From contig CM022665.1 in NCBI GenBank assembly GCA_012295275.1, forward strand, positions 33,536,022 through 33,600,021: 64,000 nt of DNA, written 5' to 3'. Origin of the DNA: Chrysomallon squamiferum (lineage: Eukaryota; Mollusca; Gastropoda; Neomphalida; Peltospiridae). The notes below the pieces were generated by a model, which made no database searches, was not told the DNA's origin, and was given only the letters and a program-made list of their open reading frames with translations. The translations under genes and the position numbers were made by a program. Below are positions 1 to 18,831 of the stretch, piece after piece. Within the stretch, counting starts at the first letter, position 1. Every line of letters begins with the position of its first letter.

Positions 1-1761
1 ACTCAGGTACTACTTAATTATTTGTTTCAGTAATATTTATAAACTCAGTTTAGTTATTTGTGATATATGGTATTCAGAGAACATTTAACCTGCTATTAAT
101 GAAATGATGCTGATAGCATATAATCATAATGATACATAAAGTAAAAGATAAGTGACAACATTTTTAAAAATAACATTTTATGTGTGAAATAAAAATAAAA
201 TATAATCTTATAAAACAGTCCAAATAAATTGATTGCTTTCTAGACTTATTTTTAGAAAGGTACATGCTTTTTAAATATATATATATAATTATTATATATA
301 TATTCATTTATTACATGACATTTCATTTATTTAAATTGATTTTATAAACAAAACTGAACTAAAGTAAAAATTTATTTTTCGAAAGCACTGTGCTCTAAGC
401 TTATTTCAGTCACAAGGAACTGTTACTGTTAACCCTGGATATGCAAATGCATTGCAGTCTATTTCAATGTTGTTGGCAAAAATAAATAGTTGATTTGAAA
501 ATTTTGCCAAGTGATAGTGGGTTTATACAGTTTTATAAGATCTTGCTGTTCTTGCCCTGGCAGTAAAACCAAAAATAATAGCAAAATATTGAGGAAAACA
601 CCAGATCACAAGTGGTGGACCTAAATAAAATAATTACTTGATATGTATAATCATCGTTTATCCCAAGATAATATTTATTTACTGTTTTAAAATAACATCA
701 ACATCAGCATTACAAACACAAAAAGAAACAACTTTGTATTTAAATAATTTTACATTTATACATGCTTACATACAGTACATACTAGGGTTGGGATAATGTC
801 CATTTCTTTTTGCATTTGACATTACACAGCTCTCAGTGTTTTATTTGTTCAGCAGAAGTAATGGGAAATGAATACTGTATTAATTATTGGTTAACCTTTT
901 GTATTTGGTCTGGCTAGTGTCTACATACCACATATTTAGTATGATTGTGGTTATAAGTGCTGCAAAAGAAAACGGGGCTCTGGAAGTAATCCCATCAACA
1001 TTAGTTTTACTTGTCTGAGATCAAACAGTCCACAGTTTGAATTAAGCTATAGTTTAATTAAAACAAAAAATCTAGACAGTATTACTGTTCACAGTAATTA
1101 AGAGTTTGAAAGAAGTATTGTCTTAATAATGCTTTAAACTAAGAACATATAGCCATCCAATAAGCAGTGAAACTACCAGCAGTTTTGTCAACTGTTAAAT
1201 TTTATGTCAAACATCAGATCATCAAAACTTAGATGTTTATTATTGCTGAACATGGTCAGGGCTTGAAACTCGTCTGAAATGTATGGTGATCAAAAAAACA
1301 AATGTGGGCAACTAAGTATTCATTTTGAAAAAACTTTGTTTTTATACCTAAAAGTTGGTAGCCAAACAAAAAATATTCATATTTCAGCTTTTAAGTAAAG
1401 GAAAGAATATAATTTTAGAAGTTAGATTAGTCTTTTCAGTTGGGCTCAAATTAACCAACCAGTCATACAGATCAATTCAAAGAGAACCCCCTCCCAGAAA
1501 GCGGAACACTGTTAAGCAGACGACAGCAGCTAATACGGCATTTGGGAAGGTTCGGTTTTGTCTGTGTATTCAGCAGAGATGATCCGAATGGTCATGATAA
1601 ATTTTACAATACTGGGTCATTGAGACTTGTGGTTTTTGTTTATCAAGACTATAGTTAACTACATGCATATCCAGTCTTCAAACTTAATGTTTATAAATAG
1701 ATGTTGGCAAATTCAGGTAAGCTGATATGTCCAATTTATCAAATTGTGAGCAAATCTTTTA
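1..1761. other. Non-coding flank upstream of BTBD10 coding exons
   Basis: No exon with recognisable protein similarity or a convincing splice pattern was seen. The sequence is AT-rich with scattered A/T runs and a short AT dinucleotide tract near 280-300. It is either 5' flank or, more likely, part of a first intron of BTBD10, because the exon holding the BTBD10 start codon begins with a splice acceptor at 2467-2469, which implies an upstream non-coding exon. Confidence 0.5.
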
Positions 1762-2100
1762 GGGTCATTCCATGTCAAATCACCCAAAAAAAAAAAGAAA
1801 TTTAAACCCGACAGTCTCAGATTTTTATAAAACTTGGTATACTTGTTGACTGGGATCCCACAGCACCAAATCTGAAATATTGGCCCAATCGGATCAGTGG
1901 TGTGGGAGATAAGGCCCATCGAATTTAAAGATTTTTGGCAAAAATGGGCTTGACCACCAACCTTTGAACCCTCATATCTCAGGAACTACTGGGCCAATCT
2001 TCATAAAATTGGTATTGTTGAAAAGGCAATGTGACAAGGATTCCCAATCTGCCATTTTTGTTCAGTTTGGAAAATATTGGGGTACATTTACCTTTTGACC
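1762..2100. mobile_element. Partial copy of a foldback (long-TIR) MITE
   Basis: Begins with the terminal motif GGGTCATTCCATGTCAAATC and continues with the body of the same element found complete at 33731-34195, including the shared segment around 'CCTCATATCTCAGGAACT'. The matching right arm is absent; sequence after about 2095 is unrelated to the complete copy. It is therefore a truncated copy. The family is not assigned, since no transposase is present. Confidence 0.75.
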
Positions 2101-2252
2101 AGTTGTGCATAAATATATACAAACAATAACTGAAAATATGTAAACATTGAATAAATCATGAATTTTTATTATAATGATCACTTCAGATCATTATAATAAA
2201 AATTCATGATTATTCATTTATTGTTATTGTTTGTATATATTTATGCACAACT
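2101..2252. repeat. Imperfect 150-bp inverted repeat (hairpin)
   Basis: The outer 30 bases (2101-2130, AGTTGTGCATAAATATATAC...) are the reverse complement of the last bases (2223-2252). An inner arm around 2155-2180 pairs with 2187-2212, with a loop of about 6 bases near 2181-2186. About 17 bases on the left side are unpaired. The sequence is almost wholly A/T. It directly abuts the truncated foldback element, so it may be the remnant of another hairpin transposon. Confidence 0.8.
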
Positions 2253-2469
2253 GATTATCAATTTTTTTTTATAATTGTTCTAAAAGAAAAAGAAATGTAA
2301 ATAATTAACTTGATATGAAACTTGCTTTTCAGTATTGAGTTTGCAGTTGTTATAGAAATTTGCTCGATAAAAAGTATTGGTTTGGGTTAATATTTTTACT
2401 ATTATGTTTTTATAATAAATTTATGCAGTATAAACAGAAATATTTTTTACTTTCATATTTTTATTTCAG

Positions 2470-2555
2470 CTTTATATTGTTGAACAAATCATTAACAACT
2501 GGCTGGTAAGAAAAAGGGCCGACAGTCTTTCCCTTCCTCATGTTCGAGAAGTGGA
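2470..2555 (+). other. BTBD10: 5' UTR part of the BTBD10 start exon, with upstream ATG
   Basis: A pyrimidine-rich acceptor ending in TTTCAG (2464-2469) opens the exon. The coding ATG is at 2556. An upstream ATG at 2540 opens a 17-codon reading frame (2540-2590, stop TAG) in a different frame that overlaps the main start. The main ATG is chosen because its frame runs into the conserved downstream exons. Confidence 0.6.
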
Positions 2556-10098
<7,543 letters not shown>

Positions 10099-10590
10099 AT
10101 TTAGCTTTTAACATGATATGGATGACTACTGATTGCTTTCTTTTTTCTTTCTTTTTATCAATGCAAGCCTGTTCTGTAAGTTGGATTATTTGAGTTTTGT
10201 TATTGACATACTTAAATATGTTACAGATATGAATTAACATACATAATACAAAATATGTATTATTAATCACAGAAGTTTTATGTTAGATATTTTCTTTAAC
10301 TTGATGACATATTATTATCAGTTTAAATAGGAAAATGTTTTATATTGCTGAAAATAATTACAGTTGGTCAGATTTAATGTTTTGTTTGATAATATTCTGT
10401 TTGAATAGATATTGTTATATTTTGCAGTGATAAAAAATGCCAGAAATTTTATTTATTATTTTTTTCTTTAAACATTGCTCTCCCACTTTAACATTATAAA
10501 CTCATCAGATATTTTATTATTATTTTTATTATTTTTTTTATTTTCTTTAAATTGAAAAATAAATATTTCATATTCAAAACACCCTTTTTA
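10099..10590 (+). other. BTBD10: Probable BTBD10 3' UTR
   Basis: Follows the TGA stop at 10096-10098. The first clear AATAAA in sense orientation is at about 10558-10563, followed by T-rich sequence, so a transcript end near 10580-10600 is plausible. Other AATAAA motifs further on (for example near 11005 and 11113) could give longer 3' UTRs. Confidence 0.4.
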
Positions 10591-13469
10591 ATTTTTGGGG
10601 TTTATTTAAATGTGCCTCAAATTATTTATCATTCTACTTAGACAGAAATGAAATTTATTAATGTTATGTTCTTTGGAATTGTGGCCATTAAGCCTAGATT
10701 GTAGTTAACTTTGTTTTGCTTGTTCATTTCTAGAAATTCACTTTTTTCTTACTTTTGCTGAGACATTATGTGATAATTTTGCTCCATGTATTAGGGTTTG
10801 TATTAACTGATGTTTAATTTTACAAAGTGAATACTTTAAAAAAAAAAGTAATTTATCAATCCATAGCATCCATAGCATCATTAGCACAATTTATCAAAAT
10901 TATTTCAGAATGTTAACTATCCTCCATAGTGTAACATATAATTGCTGCTTTGGTTAAACTGCTGTGAAGATAATTTATTGACTTTTGTAAGCCTGACATC
11001 ACAGTAATTAATAAATTGAGATGGATTTAAATTAATGATGTAATCTTATTATTTATTTTCTTAAACCTTTACCAATGACAAAGCTTTGTGATATCAAAGA
11101 TTAGGGAGAAAATAAAGGAGTATATAAATAAAAAAGAAATCTGAAAGCTGTTTGTGGTGTTACTAGGAAACCCAGTATTTCAGTTGTTTGTTTTGTATGT
11201 TTCTTTGTTTGTCAAACAAATTATAATCATGCAGTCAAAAGGAAAATCAGTTAATTTTTATTAAGATACCTAGATACATGTATTGGAGAATCTATTACGT
11301 ATTTAATTAAATGCCTCTTTGTTCTTTGAAGATGTTTTCTAATTTATCATTGAGTAAAGTTGTTTTAAAAAGTTCAGTCAGATACAACATTTGACTATGC
11401 TATTTTAATACTATGCCACAGAAGATCAAACTAGATGTTTTGAGCATTAAATTGTGACATGAACATTCAAAAATTGTTTGTGTGTCAAAATTTATTTTGT
11501 TTAAAATTTAAAAAAAAATTATTATTATTATTATTATCTTTTATCATTTACTTTCTTCTCAGTGTGTTTCAGATATTAACAAAACTGGAATCTATCTTGT
11601 CATTTCAAATTGAACTTTGTTGAACTGAATACCAGATAGCTCTGAATGATGTTGCTATTTTACAGTTTGTATTATTCTTTACAGCTGTAGTCTTAATTTC
11701 ATGTTAATTTGCTATGAAGTGTGGAATGCAGTGTAGCAGCTGAGTATCTGAACTAATTAAGTTACATCAATAAATTTTCACATAACTGATAGTGTTTACA
11801 ATTCTGTCTTCATATATATTTTATTTATTTATTTATTTATTTTAAGTGAGAAATATGTGGATCCAGTGTGGAAACAAGAATCATAAAATATTTTGGAATT
11901 CCAGGGTGCTTAACCCCTTGTTCAAATTCCCTGAATTTAGACAGGCATATCCATTTTCTGAAAATGTAGATTTTCATTCCATGATAACTTTTACCTTGAA
12001 AGAATCTTGTAATATATCATTTATAGTTTTAGCAGAAAATCTAATACAGTCAGCAATAGAGTTACCATTTTTGACACAAATAAGTGCATTTTGAACATAG
12101 TATATTACTTGTCATGTATCAGTTCCAACAGTACATGGCTTCTAAAGAATGGAGCCTGTAAAACATGAAATACCACCAATACACAACTTAGATTCAGAGC
12201 ATATTGTAGGTTTCATAAACTATGATTATGAAGTAAACAGAAAATTGTAAAGTAGCTATCGTGTTTTATCATATCTGGTTAATGCAAAATCAACTTACCT
12301 GATGGAAAAATCACCCTTCAGATTCATTTTCAGAACACCTGAGATAATGGATGCCTGGAACAAGCCTGACAGCAAGAGCTGAAACAAGAAGGAAGTTGTC
12401 ACACTGGAACACACAAGAAATAATAAACCTCCATTTCTACAGAGTGAAAAATCTGGGGGAAAAGTGATAGACCACGTTATTACATGTGTCTTAGATGATA
12501 AATATATAATGTGTAAAATCTGATATAAAAATGCCTTACTGAAATACAGATGTAATTAAAATCTGAATGCATTAAATATAAACCTTAACAATTAATAAAA
12601 CACAAATTATGGCATGGTGGATGGGTGAAATAAAGAGAACTATTTCTCAAAAATTTATTTTTTGTAATGCAGTGGACTGCTGTTGCAAGACCTTTTGACC
12701 AGTGAAAACTGGTCATTCAACTGCTGTCTAGCAATTACTAATTTATTGGAATGTTAGAAAAGTGTATCCTTCTATTGCAATGAAATAGTAAATGAGTTAT
12801 TTGGGCAAAATATTGTCTTTTGATGAGACCTATTTTTCTGCTTCATGATATGCCAAGAAAGTGTTTTCTGTCAGCCATACCTTCATGTTCCCTTCTCTTT
12901 CTTGTTTTTTTTTTTCCTTTGTTTCAACCCAGCTAGCCTCTAAAATGCCAGTTTCAACATTTTATGGCAGCATAATTTTTAGTTTGAAATCTTGAATTTA
13001 ATAATCCATAAAAGGTACTACAATTAAATTTTATTCACACAGCCATCCTACAGACACTTAAAAACAAATTCATATCTAATGTCAGTATTTTTATATATGT
13101 TGTATGTATTAAAATTAGATGTATTATGTTTTTCAAAAATTTAAGTAAGCCTGGTAATATGTTTCATACTGAAATTCGTTTCCGGCAGACCTGCTTTTTC
13201 TTTACATTGGGCTGTACAATTAGTATTTCTAAGTTTCTCATAGAATCCGATAAAATTAATGACACAGTTCCACAAAGTATTAATATGTATGCACATTTTA
13301 TGCATAAAAATTATATTGCTCGATTTCTTTCTTTTTTTTTTTTTAAGTGACAACAGCGGGTTTTTTTTTTTTTTTTTTTTTTCTCTATATTGTGAATGAT
13401 CGTATACATACTGTACATAGGTGACTGCAATAATTTAGCTACAAATTTGAAAAAGGATAAAGAAATAAA

Positions 13470-13473
<4 letters not shown>

Positions 13474-13503
<30 letters not shown>
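13474..13503. repeat. (TA)n microsatellite
   Basis: About fifteen TA units in a row. Confidence 0.95.
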
Positions 13504-13505
<2 letters not shown>

Positions 13506-13752
13506 TAATGTAAATGATTTTATGATACAGATTCAACCATATATTTTAAGTTTCCCCCAGTTGTATGGTGGGTATATTTTTCATCTCTTGTCTTAAAAAC
13601 CTATAACATTTTATAGCTTCATAATTTACTGCCTTAAGCTGTCTCTAGCTTCAGTTGAAGGAGATACCAAATTTCTTGCTTATGGCAGGCTTCTTGCTCC
13701 ATCATACCCTACCATCTTTTATTGTTCAAAAGTACTAAATATACATGAAAGA

Positions 13753-13774
13753 TTGTGTGTGTGTGTGTGTGTGT
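13753..13774. repeat. (GT)n microsatellite
   Basis: About eleven GT units in a row. Confidence 0.95.
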
Positions 13775-13994
13775 TGTTCATGTTTGATGGGGTGTAATTT
13801 TGGGTGTATTTTTATATAAAACTGAAGGGGACACTGGGTAGCTAAAAATCCCAGTATGAAATGTGTTTTAAAATAATAGTTAAATAATGTGTTTCTCAGT
13901 GGAGTTTACAGTAACTTGATTCTATTTATAACTTTTTTCTTTTTGTTTACATTTAATACTAAACACACACAGACTCATTTATATAAAGAGTTTA

Positions 13995-14371
13995 TCATGT
14001 AAATAAATTGGTTTTGTAAAGTGTATATCTTGGATATCAGACAAATTATTTTAATGCCTTTAGCTGGAGTTATAGCCTTTATCGACTCCTGCTTCAAGGT
14101 TTAGGCATGCCTATCACGGATCCGATCTCTGGCATCGCCAGGGACGGGTTCCGGGACAGGAGAGGGGTAGGGGAAGGGGTGAAGTGTTTGAAGTGGGCAA
14201 TTTGCAATAAGCATTAAATGTTTCTTTGTTAACAAGATCCAAAAGGGATAAAATAATAATGAAAAAAAAAGGGTGTGTGTGTGTTGTATTTATAAAAGGG
14301 AATAGCGCTATTTTGATTAAAGTTATTATATTATTTGTTTCCTAGTAGGTGATTGAGGTTTTTTACTAAAA

Positions 14372-14409
<38 letters not shown>

Positions 14410-15174
14410 GGATTTTCTCTTTTTCTCTCTTTCTTTATTTTTATTTTACCTTACATTTTATTTTATTTCATTTCATTTTATTTTTGTTCTGGAGGAAGGA
14501 TTCATAGGTGGGTTATCGTGTCGGGCATGTTTTTGTTTTTGTTAGCGTCGCGTTTTTTATAAGTAAGTATTTGGAGTTGCTGGGCCGCGGATCCGTCGAA
14601 AGGGAAACTACCAGTTGGTTCAGCTTATGAATGTGTTTATCGTTGAAGTAGAGTTTAGAGAGGTCTTGTCAATATATTTTCTTAGAGAGAAGCGGGATTA
14701 CATCTGGTAAGGGTGACGAGCAGAAAGGACGGCGGTATGGGGGAGTGGCTGGTGGAAGGGGAGACGGCAGTATCGCTTATACATACCGTATTATGAGATT
14801 ATCCACTTGGTTTTTTATCAACCCAAGGGTTGAAAATGTTGACTGGAGTAAATTTGAGTTTGATTTTTTCTAGAGCTGTGCTTAGGTTGCGTCTGTCCTT
14901 GTCGTATTTCGTGCAGTAGAAAAGGTAGTGTCTGACGTTGTCTAGTTTATGACATTTGTCACTTACACTGTTTTTGAGTCTATGTCTACTGTCGTTTAGT
15001 CCGAAGGTTACTCCCACTCTGAGACGGGTTAAAGTTTGAGTTGTTTTGTTGTTATCTGAGAGTGGGCTGGGAGGGTTTACTTTTGGTTTAATTATGTAAT
15101 GCCATAGTCTAGTTCTGTTGTTCCAGTCTTGTTGCCACGATTCTATCAGATTATTGTGCGCTATGGTCATAATT
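13995..15174. repeat. Left arm of a 1.18-kb near-identical inverted repeat
   Basis: Reverse complement of 21838-23016. Over the arm I found only rare differences, such as a one-base difference in a T run near 14550. The 123-residue frame at 14799-15170 (minus) is identical in translation to 21842-22213 (plus). The arm contains LINE 3' sequence (14093-15174) plus about 98 bases of adjoining Tigger-type element (13995-14092). Confidence 0.95.
14093..15174 (-). mobile_element. 5'-truncated LINE copy (end of ORF2 plus 3' UTR)
   Basis: Minus-strand copy of the last part of the LINE at 18811-22916. Positions 15170-14799 encode the ORF2 C-terminus after RNase H, with LTRLRVGVTFGLNDSRHRL and the Cys/His cluster HYLFYCTKYDKDRR, ending in a stop. 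The 3' UTR (14093-14798) includes an (AAT)n tract at 14374-14409 and a GC-richer block with GGATCCGATCTCTGGCATCG near 14118. It is truncated at the 5' side at about 15174, as is usual for LINE insertions. Confidence 0.85.
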
Positions 15175-15613
15175 TTATGAATTCAAGCATTAATTCAAAG
15201 GACATCATCCGCTTCTTCTTCTCAGCACTGTCCTTTGCACTCACTTTCTTGGGATCCATGGAAATTGGGCAAAATACTGCACAAAACGCGAGCACAACAC
15301 AACAGAAATGCTCCCGCGGCAAGGTAACGACATGAAGTAAACGAGTGAGATGCAGGATGTTGTGTTGTTCGTTGCGCCAACTAGCGGCGGCGTATCTGAA
15401 GCTCGTAACTCGGATTTTGGCTCGCAACTCAAAGCACAAAATCGACCGGGCGAATGCTCGTAACTCGGAAAACTTGTAAGCTGGAGCAGTCGTAAGTGGA
15501 GGTACCACTGTATTTGTGTTAATTGATATAAAATAAAAAATTTATGGATTTCTCTGTATAAAATTGAATTTGAGGGCGTGTAACTCTTTTGTTTAAATTA
15601 TTTATTTATTTGT

Positions 15614-15658
15614 CACACACACACACACACACATACACACACACACACACACACACAT
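15614..15658. repeat. (CA)n microsatellite with one interruption
   Basis: Two CA runs separated by a single AT step. Directly precedes direct repeat A. Confidence 0.95.
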
Positions 15659-16185
15659 ATTATGACGGCAAACCGCTTTTTTATCTTGTGCAGTAGGGCC
15701 TTTAATCACTAATAGGGCCTCGGTCGGGCTGTGCAAAGTTTTAACAGCGATGGACTGTTTTCTGTGTTTCTTTAACTTAGCAAAAAGGTCCTAACTTATT
15801 TACTAAACCACGGATCGCAGTTTAGGTTATACCTACTTGTAGAATTCGCTGGTAGCTTTTTTAAAACTTATTATAATGTTTTATATTGCTGTACTTTTAA
15901 GGTACAGTTTTTGAAAATGTCGGTAACAAATTAACTATTTACCTAAATAACTTTCTTTAATACAGTTTAACATCCGTAATTAACCTGTATGCATCATTAA
16001 AGTAAGTAAATAGGTTAACCGTTCATTTCTACAAATATTCCTATTAGTATGTATTTTTTAAATATCCACTTTTAGTTAACAGAAATCCAATTACTGAAAT
16101 CACCCAACAATTAACGATCATTAGCGAGAGACAAAGGGAAATTTGTCCTCGACCTGTTCATTTAAGTAAAAGACAAAATAGACGA
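15659..16185 (+). repeat. Direct repeat A, copy 1
   Basis: Matches 18252-18810 in the same orientation with moderate divergence. Landmarks are TAGGGCCTCG, CCTACTTGTAGAATTCGCTGG, TTAAGGTACAGTTTTTGAAA and the end at TTTAAGTAAAAGACAAA. The two copies are 2.59 kb apart. No coding potential was seen. It may be a non-coding end of the MULE-type element whose relic lies between the two copies. Confidence 0.85.
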
Positions 16186-16477
16186 TACGAGGAAGACACG
16201 GATGGGACTGCGGAGTTGGCGGCCATTATTAGGCAGTTATGTTGGTAAATAAGTGGGAAGCAGGGACAAATGGTTATCTTATTTCTGTATTCTCTGTTTG
16301 ATTTGTTGATCAATTTGATGTAACCTGTATATGCTCCATAGAGAGTTTGAATTATATATTTATTTCTAACAAAACCTGTTAGGGAAAATTAAACGAATTA
16401 AGAATTATAGTATTTCATTTAACGCCAACTCCCACGTCCTCAACCACTAAATAATAAGTATACATGTGTAAAATAAA
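16186..16477. other. Spacer between repeats A and B, no gene
   Basis: Unique sequence separating repeats A and B. In the second copy of the unit the corresponding place is occupied by the LINE and its neighbours (18811-23276). Confidence 0.6.
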
Positions 16478-16672
16478 TAATTATCTTTGTAATATAAATA
16501 TTGTGTTTTGTTTTGGTGTTCATAGTGGATACTTGATATTATATATAGTTTATATCTGTAGTATATGCAAATATATGTATCTATTATAATCAACCGTCAC
16601 AGTTTCTTAATTACACAGTCAGCGGGTCCACAAAACGCACAATCCCTAGACAAGAAACGATCCATATTTTAA
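16478..16672 (+). repeat. Direct repeat B, copy 1
   Basis: Matches 23277-23457 in the same orientation with only a few substitutions plus one deletion of about 16 bases near 16632. Landmarks are TGTGTTTTGTTTTGGTGTTC and CTATTATAATCAACCGTCAC. It is less diverged than repeat A. Confidence 0.9.
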
Positions 16673-17104
16673 TAGTTCCCTTCCAAAAGACAGACATCCC
16701 ATAATGCAGACATGCCTTTTGATAGACAAAACTTTTTAATGGGTCATGTACACCCCCGACTGCTTTAGTGGTACTGCTCCAGTCTGTTCAGCATACTACT
16801 GCTTGTTGTTGTTATTATATCTACCAATTCCACACAAATTACTAGGAGAACTTAACTGTAATCTGCTAAACAGAATTAACAAATGTAAAGATCTGTGTTT
16901 TATGAAGTCCCTGTGTTTAGAGTTTATTTCATGTCTTCTCCACTGCAATGTCCATATTCGGTTCATTCCACTTCAGAAAGTCATTGTTTATATATCAATG
17001 ATTATTATGTCTCTGACGACCAATGTCTTGTATTTCACTGATCATACATTTAAACCATAGCTAATCACAGACATAGCATATAAAAGTTCTTATACATTAA
17101 CTAC

Positions 17105-17790
17105 GTGTACCTACCAAAAATAGATTCATATTTTGTAGTCATGGCTGATCTTAGAATGGGTAGAATTTCTTCAGTCACAGAAGGTAGACCACATAACATT
17201 GAACGGATTTCTATTTTCAACGAAAGCGTTCACTGGAGATGTGTGACAAAAACGTGTACCGTGAAGTACACCACTGTCGGCGATTTTATTGAGAACACAT
17301 CAGAACACAACCATCTTCCAAGTGACCCGAATGTAGTTCGGTTTATCAGCATACTACGGAAGCGAGCAAGAGAAGAAACAACACCAATGCAGAAAAATAT
17401 ACAATGATGAGGTTGCAAAGCAAGTATCAGAAACATTTCCTCATTTGCCTTCCTTTCCCAGTATGAGCTGTGCACTGTTCAGAGAGATACGAGTTCTGAT
17501 ACATGCCCTACCACAGACTAGAGTCGATGTCAGCATAGAAGAACCATGTACAAAGAAATATGACGGAGACGCTACCTTTTATTTAGCAATGGAAATGAAG
17601 ATAACATGCTTGTGTTTTCTACAGATGAGCAAATCGTAGCAAGATACGTGGTTTGAAGCCATGGATAATGGACCTGATGTTGCACAGGCGGAGAAATTAA
17701 ATGATTAAGTGGTTTCTACAAGGGTAGATGATGATGCCGGATTTCCTTTTATTTTGTGGAACCATCATCTGATGGGTTGTATCCTACGCT
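17105..17790 (+). pseudogene. Decayed FLYWCH/MULE-type transposase
   Basis: The frame starting near 17141 (MADLRMGR...) has a FLYWCH-like zinc-binding signature: HWRCVTKTCTVKY followed by SEHNHLP (Trp-Arg-Cys, Cys, then His-x-His). Next comes a basic stretch, LRKRAREETTPMQK. A shift near 17398 moves the frame to YNDEVAKQVSETFPHLPSFP. Another near 17490 precedes LPQTRVDVSIEEP, then NMLVFSTDEQIVARYV, TWFEAMDNG and GFPFILWNHH in changing frames. This order (FLYWCH, TxxPSFPS, LxxTRxDV, FSTDEQ, TWFxDG, FPxxLWN) is that of FLYWCH-bearing Mutator-like transposases in invertebrates. Much of the DDE core between TWF and FPFILWN is missing. The gene is non-functional. The TWF/FPF assignments rest on short matches. 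Confidence 0.7.
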
Positions 17791-18251
17791 GTTGACTGTT
17801 TATACTTTATTATGTATTTTAATACTACTACAATACACTATAGTAAAAATACAACTCACATTTTTGGGTATGAAATAGTAATTCAGCAAAATATCTTTAC
17901 TGGTGACACGAACAGTGCCTTCTGGAGTTGGAAACATAAGTCTGTGAAAATACAAAAATGAGTCTGTTAGATGTTTTTCTCGACAATAAATTGATTGCAT
18001 TTTTCTATGCATACACTAACACAGTGCTATCAGCTGATACATTTTTTAGATTAGCGAATCCCTCTGTAAATAAAAACGTTTCTTTTTTTCCCCTTGTGAG
18101 TAAACAAAATTTTGTCCGTTAGGTTTAAAAGTTTTGAATGTAAACAAGTTACCTGTGAGATTGTCTCAGACATGCTTTCGGATAAGGCATATGGTTCAGT
18201 ATCTCTGCAGTTATTCCAGTGTTATTACTTGAGTTTCTTTTATTTCCTGAT
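17791..18251. other. Non-coding sequence after the MULE relic
   Basis: No similarity recognised. It completes the 2.6-kb unit that starts at repeat A copy 1. Confidence 0.5.
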
Positions 18252-18810
18252 TATGACGTTAAACGGTTTTTCATCTTACATAACATGGCCCTTAGCCATA
18301 CTCTAATAGGGCCTCGTTCAAGCTGTGGAAAGTTTTCTCAGCGATATTTAGATGTACTGTTTTCTGTGTTTCTTTAACATAGCAAATTGGTCCTAACTTA
18401 TTTACTAAGCCACGGATTGCAATTTAGTTTATACCTACTTGTAGAATTCGCTGGTAGCTATTTTTTTACTTATTATTGTATTTTATATTGTTGTACTTTT
18501 AAGGTACAGTTTTTGAAAATGTCGATAACATTTTTAATATTTACCTAAATGACTTAAATATATATAGTTTAACATCTCGTAATTAACCTATATATATCCT
18601 TAAAGTAAGTAAATATGTTAACCATTCATTCTACAAATATTCCTAACAATATGTATTAATTAAATATCTACTGTTAGTTAACAGTAATCCAATTATTGAA
18701 ATCACTTAACAATTAAAGATCATTAACGAGAGACAAAAGGAATTTTTGTCAGCTCTGCTCTGCTGACTTCAGGGAAGTCCGCGACGTGTTTATTTAAGTA
18801 AAAGACGAAA
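18252..18810 (+). repeat. Direct repeat A, copy 2
   Basis: Second copy of the 15659-16185 sequence, aligned end to end with many substitutions and small indels. It stops at TTTAAGTAAAAGACGAAAGA, right where the LINE 5' end starts. Confidence 0.85.
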
Positions 18811-18831
18811 GAGCCCAGATATCACAGAGAA

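Larger units (their letters stand above)
10591..13908. other. Intergenic, no gene recognised
   Basis: AT-rich sequence with homopolymer runs and an ATTT tract near 11820-11845. The small reading frames here are not similar to anything I know and lack splice context. Part of the left end may be extended BTBD10 3' UTR. Confidence 0.5.
13909..15510 (-). mobile_element. pogo/Tigger-type DNA transposon relic interrupted by a LINE
   Basis: The right end reads GGTACCACTG followed by TA (15501-15512), the inverted terminus also found at 43849-43858 and, slightly decayed, at 50791-50798. Segments 13995-14092 and 15175-15510 align in order with the elements at 50060-50798 and 43307-43858; the LINE piece 14093-15174 sits between them in place of about 80 bases. 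A possible left end (TA then CAGT) is at 13907-13912 but is poorly conserved. On the minus strand, 15260 down to about 15170 encodes a transposase N-terminus starting MDPKKVSAKDSAEKKK. That start is typical of pogo/Tigger (CENP-B-like) transposases of non-autonomous or decayed copies. Confidence 0.7.

Noticed and set aside
14353-14562. 69-codon poly-Ile membrane-like frame (and its twin at 22446-22658 on the minus strand)
   Set aside because: Made by the (AAT)n tract in the LINE 3' UTR; the two copies are the arms of the inverted repeat.
16746-17060. 104-codon plus-strand frame with hydrophobic segments
   Set aside because: No recognisable family; lies inside the repeated transposon unit and upstream of the MULE frame without any link to it.
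15659-18810. Repeats A/A' as LTRs of a retrovirus-like element
   Set aside because: No TG...CA ends, primer-binding site, polypurine tract or gag/pol between them; the interior holds a MULE-like relic and repeat B.
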